Assembly: GCA_014898415.1 (NCBI GenBank)
Contig: RCTD01000017.1
Span: 185,001-249,000 of the forward strand
DNA length: 64,000 nucleotides
Origin: Stromatinia cepivora
Taxonomy: Eukaryota; Ascomycota; Leotiomycetes; Helotiales; Sclerotiniaceae
Direction of reading: 5' to 3'
Positions 1-12,909 of the stretch are shown piece after piece. The notes beneath the pieces are model-generated. The model did no database searches and was not told where the DNA came from. It worked only from the letters and a program-made list of their open reading frames with translations. Numbering within the stretch: the stretch's first letter is position 1; every line of letters begins with the position of its first letter. A program made the translations under genes and the position numbers.

Positions 1-2
1 CG

Positions 3-959
3 AACGGCAATTCGAAAATGAGAAGCGCGACGCCAGCAGTGATTCGTCAAACAAGACAAAAAGCACCACCTACACGCGGTTTACCAAACTCAACATCCCT
101 TACACATATTCGAAGTCTTACGGCGCAAATGCAAAGATTAGAACAAAGAGTGCAGTCTGCAAGATCGAAATTACCGGCACCCGTCACTACTCCCACTCAT
201 ACCACTCCAAGAACAATCTCAGCTATGGGTAATAGTTATATGCCGCCCGGTGTTGCAGTACGAAGTCGGAAGAGGACTACAGGCAGTACCGCCAGCGCAA
301 GTACCACATCGTCTATGACTGGGGAAGAAACCTCAACAAAACATCTTCCGCGAGTATCCGTATCTGGAATCGGCAGACTCTCATTTGGACCTGTTGCGAA
401 TAGAGATGGGCACGATAGTAGTCAACATAGCAGTAGGCCGCCTAGTCGACCAGGGAGTCGCGCCAGCGGCTCAATTTATGATCGGCCATTAAGTCGATCG
501 ACTGCCAGTCGCCCAGGCGCCAAGACGCCAACAGCTCATTATTCACAGTCACAGGTGGCGGATCCGATCAGGGCGAAAAGCAGTCTAGGTGGGAACTATG
601 CGGATAGGCATGGGGATGGAAGACCTCATACGCACTCACAGAGTGTGTCACATATTGGGTATGGTGTCGACGAGAACAGAGGATCTGACTATTCGACTCC
701 CCCCGGTCGAAGAGGAACTGTCAATGGCTCCGAGGGTTTGAGCATCACACCGCTGTCCGGACTTCCTCGTAGGAAAAGTGGCGGACAATCTTTATCGATG
801 TCGGGTCTACCCATGCCTAGGAGAACTAGCACGAGTCATGGATTTCGAGAAGAGGACGAAGGGATTATTAATCCTAGACAACCGACGGGACTAAATAGAG
901 CTCCCACGGGACCAAGCGGGAGGCCGAGGAAATTGAGTGGTGTAGGGGAATGTTATTAA
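3..959 (+). CDS. nudE: NudE-like dynein regulator, C-terminal part (5' end outside window)
   Basis: The reading frame is already open at base 3 and runs to the TAA at 957-959, so the N-terminus lies left of the window. NudE/Ndel proteins bind Lis1 and dynein and help nuclear migration and hyphal growth; their N-terminal coiled coil carries the Lis1 site. The visible 318 or so residues are the low-complexity C-terminal half: a short helical stretch (SLTHIRSLTAQMQRLEQRV, around bases 96-155) followed by Ser/Arg/Pro/Gly-rich sequence. The helical motif and the flanking RSATP and SKLPAP segments match what I recall of fungal NudE proteins (Neurospora RO-11, Aspergillus NudE). The coiled-coil region that would settle the call is not in the window. 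No intron is needed in the visible part. Confidence 0.72.
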   Translation, partial: NGNSKMRSATPAVIRQTRQKAPPTRGLPNSTSLTHIRSLTAQMQRLEQRVQSARSKLPAPVTTPTHTTPRTISAMGNSYMPPGVAVRSRKRTTGSTASASTTSSMTGEETSTKHLPRVSVSGIGRLSFGPVANRDGHDSSQHSSRPPSRPGSRASGSIYDRPLSRSTASRPGAKTPTAHYSQSQVADPIRAKSSLGGNYADRHGDGRPHTHSQSVSHIGYGVDENRGSDYSTPPGRRGTVNGSEGLSITPLSGLPRRKSGGQSLSMSGLPMPRRTSTSHGFREEDEGIINPRQPTGLNRAPTGPSGRPRKLSGVGECY

Positions 960-3686
960 GCTCCTTTGGATGAGCAGGATCTGTTTCTTCCTCTTCGCTT
1001 CATCTGTATACCGTTATGGAAATGGGAATTTGGGATCATACTTGGACGAGGGTGGAGGGTGTATATATGGGTTGCGTGCATGGGCCAAGGCGTTTGTTTT
1101 TCTCAATCGTGCATAGCTGGGCGGACATGGTATGGGGTACAGTTTGGGATTGATACTACTGCTATACCTCTTTTTTATTGATTTGCTCTGCTCCTCTTTC
1201 CTTTCTCTCTCAAGGGGAGAGAGTTTTCGTTTCTTTTGTGAATAGTGGTGAGGGACTGGATGGATGATGATGGGAGAAGGACCGGGGATGAGAAGATTTT
1301 CATTTGTTGGTGAGAGGGAACACCGGAGGGGTTGGACTGATAAAACAGATACGGAGAAAGAGCATGGATGAATGGATGGATGGCATGGGATGGCTGGAAG
1401 TGAGCGCTACAGACACAGACAGACTACTAGAATGAAGGAAATGATTATGATGATTCAATTGAATATTCTTGATGTGTTGATGCAGTAATATATAGAGTTT
1501 TAGATGAATGTTGTAAAGTGAGATGGAATGAATGTACGAGTATATATTTAGAGGCAGTAAGACATTTTGCGGAGAAGAGGGAGGCAGATGTGATTAATAA
1601 GATGAGGAAGGTAAAGTTGTGTTCCTGCAGGACTAATATTGGGGTGGGTAACTCGATGGGTGATATGGATGCGATGGGCGACGGAGGCCGAAATAGTTCG
1701 GGCTATTAAATAAGCTAGCTGTAGTATTTACTCGGCAGTATATCCATATTGCAGCACAAATCCAGTGTGCTTACCTCTGTAGGTACATAATCCTAAATAT
1801 CAAAAGAACATCGGGGTTGTAGTTTGAGACGGAAGAGTGTCAAAGTTGGTTGAGGACTCTCAAACGAGGTACCCCATCGGACATCCGTGTGGGTTTCTCA
1901 TAGATACTCCAGCCTCGTATTGCATGGCATGATGTTGACGCTCCGCTGGCCCTCCGGGGGCCACTGCCGTGGAGGCAGGCTAGGTTATGTGTTCTGTAAG
2001 AAAGGAAATCGAGCGCAGCGAGCTAAGGGGGTTTGGGGGCTTGCCTCCATGATTAAGAATGGAATGCAATAGTTTATATGTTTTATATAGGGAAGGATCA
2101 ACGGAAGTCCAATAGTTGAGATGAGCTGAATGGAAGAGCTGAAGTTGTATGGATCGATCGAATCTTCTTTTTGTGTATTGAGGAAGAGCTAAATGATGAC
2201 AATAAATATGGATGGGGAGGGGAGGGGAGAGGAGAGTCATGGCACATGAGTCTTGGGAGAGAAAAAGATTCTGTGGTGTTATTTATTGTATTGCAAGCCA
2301 AAGGTTCCACCAAATTCTCAATACTTACCTACCTACCCACCATGTATTTTACTTACACCCCTGTATTGAGGTTAGCATCGGAATTGATCGACCGGCTAAT
2401 GAATGAGAGAAGAACTTTGATATTATAGCTGAGAATAAATTTGGGAATTAAATCAACGAAATAGGCATCCCTAGATAATTACTACTTTGTTAATATTTGA
2501 TGAAGAATTAAGTGTTTGGTTATTTACATCTGCAATGTATTTTAACTCTTTATATTATCATGTTGTTGTTGTTGATTCTCATTCAATGTCAAAAATTCCC
2601 GTTCTCCAGATTTGTGACGGACTTTTCTCAAAGCCTTAAATTTTTTAAAGTTTTAAGTGGGTCAATTCAATGCCAGAGCTCACCAAATTCGTGATCGTTG
2701 GGAGACGCACTTTACTGGCTTTGGTTTAGTGGGGTTTAAGTGAGGGAAAGAAGTTCAAGTTCAACAAAGATGGTTGAGAGTTTTGGAGTGAGGTGAGGGA
2801 TGATGATGAAGAGTGAATATGAGCGAGAGAATGAAGTTTTTGTTAATATAGTAGAGGTTATATAAAGCTATTATGATCTTTAATAAACGAATAATTAATA
2901 AATACTTTTTAGAGAGAGATGGGAATGAATTGGTGATAACCTCGTACGAATAGGTTAATGCTTTTTCATAGAAGGATATATGGGAGAAATAAATAAGTAT
3001 TTGACCGCCGTGATAATTGAAGTATTTTATTTATTTTAAATCAACAATTTTAGAAATTTGTTAGTTGTTGTCTTGTTTTCTTTACTACTTCAAATACGTA
3101 CTTGAATACCAATATACATACGTACATACATAACCTCTTTACTTAAAAGGTTGATACCATACTACCAAGCTCCTCTCCTGGTATATTTGTTGTCTTCTCC
3201 CGCTGTGCTCTAGTACGTGCTTTTCAATATATACATACACTATTTTGTAATATTCGGACATCATTCGCCAAAGGAAGGGACTGTCCCCAATCTTTTTTCA
3301 TTAGATTGAGATACCCCCAGGTAAGATTTAAACCCTTCATAACACCTTCCCTTCCTTCCCCTCCCCTTCCCTTTGCCCTCAACCCTTCCAAAACTCCAAA
3401 CCTCTACTTTGTATTTTGTTCACAGTTTATTTTTAATTTTCTCACAATATCCAAAGGGCTTTAGATTCATTTCGGAGTTCTTAATAGAAAATTTGAGTGG
3501 ATTTCGGGGTCCGTTCCTCGTCAATTATCTTACATTCAACCATTTTCTCAGCTGGGATAAGATACCTCCAGATTCCCCTCCTACCTCCATTTCCCGGCCT
3601 CAATTCTATCTTTTGGTGCCAAATTTCTCCTCTGCTCTTCATTGAGCTCTGAATCTCCCTGAACAATATACGAATCAAAAATCACA
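960..3686. other. Long non-coding interval between nudE and the ACC gene
   Basis: No open frame here looks coding. The first few hundred bases are probably the nudE 3' UTR. One copy of a GC-rich dispersed repeat lies at 1937-2050. From about 2400 to 3250 the sequence is AT-rich. Bases 3345-3400 form a strongly pyrimidine-rich tract (runs of CCTTCC) upstream of the ACC start, as is common in fungal promoters and leaders. A GTAAGATTT at about 3322 could be the donor of a 5' UTR intron, but I cannot place the acceptor safely. Confidence 0.6.
1937..2050. repeat. GC-rich dispersed repeat, copy 1
   Basis: Two 42-bp blocks, 1937-1978 (GACGCTCCGC...GGAGGCAG) and 2009-2050 (TCGAGCGCAG...GCCTCCAT), separated by 30 bp of unrelated sequence. 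The same two blocks occur in the same order at 3906-3947 and 3985-4026, inside ACC intron 1. The first block is identical in both copies; the second differs at about five positions. Both blocks can form short GC-rich hairpins (CTGCC/GGCAG and GGCCC/GGGCC). Neither block codes for protein here. The element type is unknown to me; it resembles palindromic, hairpin-forming dispersed repeats. Confidence 0.8.
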
Positions 3687-6600
3687 ATGGCAGAACAACA
3701 CACAAATGGCACGGTGCCAATAATTTCCTCAACCAATGGAAGTGGTAGCTCATATGCTGCGAGACATAACCTTGCGGATCACTTTATCGGCGGTAATAAG
3801 TTGGAAAATGCTCCAGCGAGTAAGGTTAAGGATTTTGTAGCGGCTTCGGATGGTCATACTGTTATTACAAATGTGAGTAAAGGCTTTAATAACATTCAAT
3901 TCAACGACGCTCCGCTGGCCCTCCGGGGGCCACTGCCGTGGAGGCAGACTATTTTAGGAGAGAATATATCCTCAGTTCGAGCTCTCGAGCGCTGCGAGCT
4001 ATGGGGTTTTGGGAGCTTGCCCCCATTGACTTTGGACAAGCTTTAGTTTACTCCCTTGATGCGGGGTGGGAATTCGGGGATTTGCATAATCGCAATACTT
4101 TCAGAGGAACGGAGCTAACAACCGGGGAACAGGTTCTGATAGCAAATAACGGAATTGCAGCAGTTAAAGAAATTCGATCGGTACGGAAATGGGCCTACGA
4201 AACTTTTGGAGATGAAAAGGCTATTCAATTCACGGTTATGGCCACCCCGGAAGATCTCCAAGCAAATGCGGATTATATTCGTATGGCAGATCAATATGTT
4301 GAAGTTCCGGGTGGTACGAATAATAACAATTACGCAAATGTGGAATTGATTGTTGATGTGGCCGAGAGAATGAATGTTCATGCTGTATGGGCTGGATGGT
4401 AGGTTTCCTCCCAACTGCGATTTCAGAACAGGATTATTTGAGGGGAGCGATTGACAAATTTCTTAGGGGTCATGCATCAGAAAATCCAAAACTTCCGGAA
4501 TCCTTAGCTGCGAGTCCGAAAAAGATTGTGTTCATTGGTCCTCCAGGTTCGGCCATGCGATCACTCGGTGACAAGATCTCCTCCACAATCGTCGCACAAC
4601 ACGCTAAAGTACCTTGTATACCTTGGTCAGGAACTGGTGTTGACAAGGTAGAAGTCAATGAGGAAGGTATCGTTACCGTCGAGGATGAGGTGTACAAGAA
4701 GGGATGCGTCCAATCGTGGGAAGAAGGTCTACAAAAGGCTCAAGAGATTGGATTTCCAGTTATGATTAAGGCGTCGGAAGGTGGTGGAGGAAAGGGTATT
4801 CGAAAAGCCGAATCAGAACAAGGCTTTGAGGCCCTTTACAAAGCTGCCGCGAGCGAAATTCCCGGTTCTCCCATCTTCATTATGAAGTTGGCTGGAAATG
4901 CAAGACATTTGGAGGTTCAATTGTTGGCTGATGAGTATGGAAACAATATTTCGCTCTTTGGCAGAGATTGTTCCGTGCAAAGGAGACATCAAAAGATTAT
5001 CGAGGAAGCTCCAGTTACTGTCGCTAAACAAGCCACTTTCCAGGCTATGGAGAAGGCAGCTGTCCGTCTTGGTCGTCTTGTAGGATACGTTTCCGCCGGT
5101 ACTGTTGAATATCTGTATTCGCACTCCGATGACAAATTTTACTTCTTGGAATTGAACCCAAGATTGCAAGTCGAACATCCTACCACTGAGATGGTCAGTG
5201 GTGTCAATTTACCTGCGGCTCAACTTCAGATTGCCATGGGTCTTCCTTTGCACAGAATAAGAGACATTAGGTTGTTGTATGGAGTTGATCCTTCAACTAC
5301 TACAGAAATCGATTTTGATTTCTCCCAAGAGAAGAGCATTCAAACACAGAGAAGACCAACGCCAAAGGGACACACAACGGCTTGTCGTATCACATCTGAA
5401 GATCCAGGAGAGGGTTTCAAACCTTCGAGTGGTACAATGCACGAGTTGAACTTCAGGAGTAGTTCCAACGTTTGGGGTTATTTCTCTGTTGGTACAGCTG
5501 GTGGTATCCACAGTTTCTCTGATTCTCAATTCGGTCACATTTTCGCCTATGGTGAGAATCGATCGGCATCACGAAAACATATGGTGGTTGCTTTGAAGGA
5601 ATTGAGTATTCGTGGTGATTTCAGAACGACCGTCGAGTACTTGATTAAGCTCCTAGAAACTCCTGCTTTCGAAGATAACACCATTACCACTGGATGGCTT
5701 GATGAACTTATCTCTAATAAATTGACTGCTGAGCGACCGGATCCTATGCTTGCGGTTGTTTGCGGTGCTGTTACCAAGGCCCATATCGCTAGCGAGGCTT
5801 GTATTTCTGAATACAGAACTTCTTTGGAGAAGGGTCAAGTTCCTTCAAAGGATATCCTCAAGACCGTTTTCCCAATTGACTTTATTTATGACGGTCACCG
5901 ATACAAGTTCACTGCTACTCGATCCAGCTTGGACAGCTACCACCTTTTCATCAACGGATCCAAGTGCTCGGTTGGTGTTCGTGCTTTGAGTGACGGTGGT
6001 CTTCTTGTTCTTCTCAGTGGACGATCTCACAACGTTTACTGGAAGGAAGAAGTTGGTGCTACTCGTTTGAGTGTTGATAGCAAGACGTGCTTACTTGAGC
6101 AAGAGAACGACCCAACCCAGCTCAGAACTCCATCTCCAGGAAAGCTTGTCAAGTTCACTGTTGAGAATGGAGAGCACATCAAGGCCGGACAGGCATTTGC
6201 CGAAGTCGAAGTCATGAAGATGTACATGCCTCTTATTGCCGCGGAAGATGGTATCGTACAACTCATCAAGCAGCCAGGAGCAACTCTTGAGGCTGGTGAT
6301 ATTCTTGGTATACTTTCTTTAGATGATCCATCGAGAGTTAAGCATGCCCAGCCTTTCCTGGGACACCTTCCAGACCTTGGACCACCACAAATTGTAGGTA
6401 CCAAGGCTGCTCAACGTTTTGTACTCCTTCGTAACATTCTTAACAATATCCTTGATGGTTTCGATAACCAAGTCATCATGGGCTCCACATTGAAGGAGTT
6501 GATCGAGGTTCTCAGAGATCCGGAATTGCCATATGGTGAATTCAATGCTCAGTTCTCAGCTCTTCATGCAAGAATGCCCCAAAAATTGGATGCTACATTG

Positions 6601-9600
6601 ACTCAGATCCTTGATCGTAGTAAGGCCCGCAACGCCGAGTTCCCAGCCAAGAACCTTTCAAAGGCACTCCAAAAGTTTTTGGATGAGAACGTTGCACCTG
6701 GCGATGTTGATCTCCTTACCGCTTCTCTTGCCCCATTGATTGAGATTCTCAACCGATATCAAAATGGACCAAAAGCGCACGAATTCGCCGTCTTCTCCGG
6801 TCTCCTTCAGAAGTATGCATCCGTCGAGCGTCTCTTTTCAGGTCGCACTTCTCGAGATGAGGAGGTTATTCTTAAGCTCAGAGACGAAAATAAGGATGAC
6901 ATCGCCAAGGTTGTTCAAACTGTCTTGTCGCACAGCAGAGTTGGTGCAAAGAACAATTTAATTCTTGCAATTCTCGAGGAGTATCGACCAAACAAGCCAA
7001 ATGCTGGTGATGTTGCTAAGCATCTCAGAGCTTCTCTTCGAAGTCTTACCGAACTTGAGTCTCGTCAAACCGCCAAGGTTTCCCTGAAGGCTCGTGAGAT
7101 CCTTATTCAATGTGCTCTACCATCTTTGGAGGAACGTGCAGCACAAATGGAACATATCCTTCGATCGTCCGTTGTGGAGTCAAGATATGGTGAGACCGGA
7201 TGGGAGCACAGAGAACCTGATATCGAGGTCCTTAAGGAGGTCGTCGACTCGAAGTACACCGTCTTCGATGTCTTACCAATTTTCTTCGGTCATAGCGATC
7301 CTTGGGTGTCTCTCGCAGCTCTTGAGGTTTACATTCGTCGTGCCTACAGAGCGTACTCTCTACAGAAGATTGAGTACCACAATGAGAGTGCCGAACCTCC
7401 TTTCATTGTGTCATGGGACTTTGTCTTGAGAAAGGTTGGAGCTTCAGAATTTGGAATGCCAATTCAATCCTCTGCTCCCTCGACACCAGCCACTCCTTCG
7501 TACGAATCTGGCAACCCATTCAAACGTATCAGCTCTATCAGTGATATGACCTACCTTACTAACAAGCCTGATCATGAACCAACAAGAAAGGGTGTCATTG
7601 TTCCAGTTCAATATCTCGACGAGGCTGAAGAGTACTTGCAACGAGCCCTTGAGGTCTTCCCTATTGCTGGTGGTAAGAAGAAGGGTAATGGTCTCTTGCC
7701 CGAACTTGGTGGCAAGCGCAAGGTTGCACCTCCGCGTCTTGATACCGAGGATGAGCTTACCGCTGTCTGCAATGTCGCTATTCAAGACGCTGAAAGTCTT
7801 GATGACAACGAGACTGTCGCCAAGATCAAACTGATTGTCAACGATTACAAGGAGGAACTTCTTAACCGTCGCATTCGTCGTCTTACATTTATCTGCGGTC
7901 ACAAGGATGGTTCGTATCCTGGATACTACACTTTCAGAGGCCCCAACTATGAGGAAGATGAGAGTATTCGTCACAGTGAGCCCGCTTTGGCTTTCCAACT
8001 TGAACTTGGAAGGCTCTCTAAGTTCAAGATTACTCCTGTTTTCACCGAAAACAGAAACATCCACATTTATGAGGCTGTTGGAAAGGAAGCTACAAGCGAT
8101 AAGAGATATTTCACTCGTGCTGTCGTTCGTCCTGGAAGACTTCGTGATGAGATTCCTACTGCTGAGTATTTGATCTCCGAGTCCGATCGATTGATGAATG
8201 ATATTTTGGACGCTCTTGAGATTATTGGAAACAATAACTCTGATCTCAACCACATTTTTATCAACTTCTCACCAGTTTTCCCTCTACAACCTCCCGAGAT
8301 CGAACAAGCTCTTGGTGGTTTCTTGGAGCGTTTCGGTAGACGTCTTTGGAGACTCCGCGTTACTGGTGCCGAAATCCGAATTATTTGCACGGATCCTTCT
8401 ACTGGTATGCCATATCCTGTTCGCGTTGTCATCAACAATACCTCTGGTTATGTCATCCAAGTTGAGATGTACGCCGAGCGTAAATCCGAAAAGGGTGGTG
8501 AATGGGTCTTCCAGAGTATCGGTGGTACCACCAAGATTGGTTCCATGCACTTGAGACCAGTATCTACTCCATATCCTACCAAGGAATGGTTACAGCCAAA
8601 GAGATACAAGGCTCATCTTATGGGTACCCAATACGTCTACGATTTTCCAGAGCTATTCAGACAAGCCATTCAGAACAGTTGGGTCAAGGCTGTTCGCAAG
8701 CACTCTTCTTTGGCTGATAAACAACCTCCTACTGGTGAATGCATCGAGTACAGTGAGCTTGTATTGGATGACAATGATGGTCTTGCTGAAGTCTTGCGCG
8801 AACCTGGTACCAACACTCACGGTATGGTTGGTTGGCTCGTAACCGCCAAAACACCAGAGTATCCACGAGGCAGAAAGTTCGTCATCGTCGCCAATGATAT
8901 CACCTTCAGGATCGGTAGTTTCGGACCAAAGGAAGATCAATTCTTCCACAAGTGCACAGAACTTGCAAGAAAGATGGGTATTCCACGTATCTACCTTTCT
9001 GCCAACTCTGGTGCTCGTATTGGTATGGCTGAAGAGCTCATGCCTCATTTCAAGGTTGCTTGGAAAGACCCCGAGAGACAAGAAGCTGGATTCAAATATC
9101 TTTATTTGGATACCGATACCAAGAAGAGATTTGAGGACGGCAAGACCAAGGATGTCATTACTGAGGAGATTGTTGAGGATGGTGAGACGAGACATAAGAT
9201 CATTACCATTGTTGGTGCTGAGGATGGCCTTGGTGTTGAGTGTTTGAAGGGTTCTGGTTTGATTGCCGGAGCTACTTCAAGAGCTTATGAGGACATTTTC
9301 ACCATCACTTTGGTAACTTGTCGTTCAGTCGGTATGTATTTTCTTTTGAAGTCTATGGTTGTTTTTGCTAACAATGTTAGGTATTGGTGCATACTTGGTT
9401 CGTCTTGGCCAACGTGCTATTCAAATCGAAGGACAACCTATCATTCTCACCGGTGCCCCTGCCATCAACAAACTTCTTGGCCGTGAAGTTTATACCTCCA
9501 ATTTGCAACTTGGTGGTACTCAAATCATGTACAAGAATGGTGTCTCTCACATGACTGCAAATGATGATTTCGAGGGTGTTTCCAAGATTGTTGAGTGGAT

Positions 9601-10921
9601 GGCTTATGTACCTGACAAGAGAAATAGTCCTTTGCCAATTGGACCTGCTGCTGACTCTTGGGATCGCGATATTGTCTACACTCCACCTGAGAAGCAACCT
9701 TACGATGTTAGAAATCTTATTGCTGGTAAGGAAGATGACGAAGGATTTATGTCCGGTCTCTTTGACAAGGACTCTTTCGTCGAATCCCTTGGCGGTTGGG
9801 CAAAGACTGTTGTCGTCGGTCGTGCTCGTCTTGGTGGTATCCCCATGGGCGTCATTGCTGTCGAAACTCGCTCCGTTGAAAACATCACACCAGCCGATCC
9901 CGCAAATCCAGATTCGACTGAACAAATCACTAATGAAGCTGGTGGTGTATGGTATCCTAACTCCGCTTTTAAGACCGCTCAAGCTATCAAGGACTTCAAC
10001 AATGGTGAACAATTGCCATTGATGATCTTGGCTAACTGGAGAGGTTTCTCTGGTGGTCAACGTGATATGTATAACGAAGTGCTCAAGTATGGAAGTTATA
10101 TTGTCGATGCTTTGGTCAAATATGAGCAGCCAATCTTCGTTTACATCCCACCATTCGGTGAGCTTAGAGGTGGTTCTTGGGTCGTTGTTGATCCTACCAT
10201 CAACCCAGAGTACATGGAGATGTATGCTGATGAAGATGCTCGTGGTGGTGTTTTGGAGCCAGAAGGTATTGTCAACATCAAATACCGCAAGGATAAGCAA
10301 TTGGAGACCATGGCCCGTCTCGACCCAGAATACGCTGAGCTCAAGAAACAATTACTAGACAATTCCCTTGGACAAGAGAAGTTGGCTGAAGTCAAGGTCA
10401 GGGTCGAGCAAAGAGAGAAGGCATTACTTCCTGTCTACAATCAAATCTCACTTCAATTCGCTGATCTCCACGATCGTGCTGGACGTATGAAGGCAAAGGG
10501 TGTCATTAGAGAGTCATTGAAGTGGAGAGAGGCCAGAAAGTTCTTTTACTGGCGTGTACGAAGACGTGTTAACGAGGAGTACATTCTCAAGCGCATGTTA
10601 TCCGCAAACTCGAAATCGCCAACCGGTACCAGGTCAGAGAACTTGAGAAAGCTTGCTGCATGGACTGCTATCCCAGCTTTCGAAACTGATGATAAGAGTG
10701 TAGCTATGTGGTACGAGGAGAATAGGAAGGTGGTTCATGAGAAGGTCGAACAAATGAAGATTGAGGGTGTAGCTGCTGAGGTCTCGGCATTGCTTAGAGC
10801 TAGCGGACCGGGTGCTAAGGGAGGATTGAGTGGTGGTGCTATGGCTGGTATTAGACAGGTCTTATCTATGCTGCCTGTTGAAGAGAGAGAGGAGGCATTG
10901 AAGTTTTTGGGAAGATCATAG
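3687..10921 (+). CDS. acc1: Acetyl-CoA carboxylase (multidomain, cytosolic)
   Basis: Exons 3687-3872, 4133-4398, 4467-9331, 9381-10921; 2285 aa, the normal size for fungal ACC (yeast Acc1 is 2233). It makes malonyl-CoA for fatty-acid synthesis, elongation and polyketides. Order: biotin carboxylase (about residues 60-560, glycine-rich ATP-grasp loop GGGGKG near 256-261), biotin carrier domain with the MKM motif whose lysine is residue 735, the long central domain, and the carboxyltransferase halves (about 1480-2200) with GATSRAY, GGQRDM and GGSWVV segments. Splicing restores uninterrupted similarity at each junction (VITN|VLIANNG, AGW|GHASEN, RSVG|IGAYL). Introns 2 and 3 are 68 and 49 nt; intron 1 is 260 nt because it holds a GC-rich repeat. 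The start at 3687 gives the usual fungal MAEQ-type N-terminus. Looks fully functional. Confidence 0.97.
3906..4026. repeat. GC-rich dispersed repeat, copy 2, inside ACC intron 1
   Basis: Blocks 3906-3947 and 3985-4026 match the blocks of copy 1 (1937-1978 and 2009-2050); the 37-bp spacer does not. The copy accounts for almost half of the 260-nt intron 3873-4132 and lies between its GTGAGT donor and its ACAG acceptor. It does not touch either splice site. I could not see a convincing target duplication around either copy. Confidence 0.8.
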
Positions 10922-11458
10922 GTGTTTCATGACTCAGGCATGGTTTAGGAGAGATAGATAAGATGAGATGATCATACGACCATAAGGCAAGATGGGACGG
11001 GATCAATGATTATGATTGTGGGATGTGGAACAATGAATAGTTGGTCAGTTGAAAGATAGAGGATGGAAGATGGATGGCAAAGGACTAGAGGATGATACAA
11101 CATTTTTGTACTCTGTATTACAGTTTCTTTCGTTTTAGCCATGCTTCTGATTTTTGATTATTGGATGGATGGACGGCCGATGAATTTTAAAGCACAAGCA
11201 CTGTACTGCGTTGCGATGGTAGAAATAAGATATCAATATTTGTAGATTTATTTGTTTTGTCACTTGTGTGGTTTTGTAGTGATGCATCTTTATGTGAATT
11301 GTATGCTTGAATGATTTCAATTTAAAATTGTTCTTTTGTGACTTCCATCGCTGACTTGGATGAAAATAGTGCCATACCACACTGGTTATATCATGCTCCG
11401 CAACGAAAAGTTATATACCAAATAAAAAATATATATAAAAAAATCCCATAATCTCATC
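10922..11458. other. Convergent 3' region between ACC and the nucleoside-hydrolase gene
   Basis: The two genes point towards each other, so this is 3' UTR of both plus spacer. Nothing coding or repetitive was seen. Confidence 0.6.
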
Positions 11459-12909
11459 CTATTGACCCATCGTCGAACAATTCCGTGGATATTGCACGGC
11501 TCTCTTAATCATTTTCTTCAAGGTATCCCCATTAATTCGATTCACATATTCGACTTTCCGCAGGCCCGGTGGCATGAGTGCGGCTTGGTAGGCGTGGATG
11601 TTGCCGTAGGAGGGGGAGGAGTAGGATGTATCTACGTCTATGTAGACTGTGGGGAGGAGGTTAGTTGGATGTGTTTGTTTAGTTTGTTGAGAAGAGGGGA
11701 AGGAGGTAGAAGTATAAGGAGGAACATGGTAAAAACCGTAACTCACAGCTCGTAGAATTTTCCACAATCCCCCCATCCACCATAATAGCCGCAGCCGTCT
11801 CATCCCAAAACGGAAAGTCCGTCCCATAATGCTCACGCACTATTTCCGAAAACCCATTGCTCACCTCCCCGATTTCGTCCAAAAATTCCTGCGTACTCAT
11901 CACCTGATTTGCTACATTTCCCGCAAAAGTGATTTTGGGAAAATTGGCCGTGAAAGCTATTTTCGCCGATTCGGGATCGATCATGAGGTTTATGTCCGAG
12001 TTGATGTCGGCTTGGTTGATGGTGCCGGTTACTTGGAGGAGATTTACGTCGATGTAGCCGCCCATTATTATTAGTTCTTTGGCGAGGGAGGCGAAGTTAT
12101 CGTCGGAGCGGACGGCGAGGGCGATGTTTGTTAGGGAACCACCGGAATCTGGGGGTTGTTAGTTTGTGGTTTTGGGGCAGTGAAGAATAATTGAACAAAT
12201 AGATGATGTTGGTTCGTCACTATTCATCATATAAACAGCCAATTAAAACTGCGTAACTTACATATCGAGACTTGTCCCGGATATCTATGCACCATCTCAA
12301 TCATAAACGCACTAGCACTCTGACTCCTCTTCAACCCATCAATCGAATAATTACTAGGAAATCCCTCCACAAAAGCTCCCCTCACAACTCTAAAAGGATC
12401 ATCCCCCGACGTGGGATCTTTCCCAATTGCTTCCGCTGTAGCATTGTAAGGAGCAAATGCGCCCTGCCATGGGAGTTTTCCATGAACCGCCTCCCAGGCT
12501 TGGAATCTCATCGGTGTGTTTAGGAGAGGGAATGTAGAGCCCGGTACGACGGGTATACAGCTAGTTAGGTTCCCGAGTGATAGGGTGGCTAGTGCATGTA
12601 GTGCGGCTTGGTGTTGCCATGTATCTGCGGTACCTGAGACAGAATCTGTCAGCTGAAAAGTTCTGGTTCTGATGTGTGAGTTCTGGGAGAGGAAGGATGC
12701 TTACAGGATGCTAGGCCTAACACTTCCCATCCGGCATCGAGGGCTATGAGATAGGGAATGAAGCCCGTTGAACCCCAATCATTATCCATAATGACATATT
12801 TAGTCGCATTGTTGGCAGCATAGCTAGGTCCATATCCCAAGGCACTAGAACCATGTATCAAGCTCCCAAGGCCCAGCAGAAGACATGAGATGATTCGTGA
12901 ACCAATCAT
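11459..12909 (-). CDS. Secreted nucleoside hydrolase (inosine/uridine-preferring family)
   Basis: Exons, in transcript order: 12909-12705, 12633-12262, 12148-11747, 11646-11459; 388 aa. Introns are 71, 113 and 100 nt with GTAAGC, GTAAGT and GTGAGT donors and phases that agree. Start at 12909 rather than the upstream in-frame TTG; it gives a signal peptide (MIGSRIISCLLLGLGSLIHG). The family hydrolyses the N-glycosidic bond of nucleosides. Visible family marks are the N-terminal Asp motif (YVIMDNDWGSTGF), the GGSLTNIALAVR segment and the MGGYID segment near the middle, and a TNFP-like stretch with several Asn/Asp. The first Asp motif differs from the classic DxDPGxDD: the two Asp of DD are replaced by Ser-Thr. 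A secreted purine/pyrimidine salvage role is inferred. Confidence 0.85.

Noticed and set aside
3373..3645. 90-codon plus-strand frame upstream of the ACC start
   Set aside because: Sits in the pyrimidine-rich leader, shows no protein motif and begins inside the CT-rich tract; more likely 5' UTR.
7444..8253. 269-codon minus-strand frame inside the ACC gene
   Set aside because: Antisense shadow of a strongly biased coding exon.
9377..10351. 324-codon minus-strand frame inside the ACC gene
   Set aside because: Antisense shadow of ACC exon 4, which is fully conserved on the plus strand.
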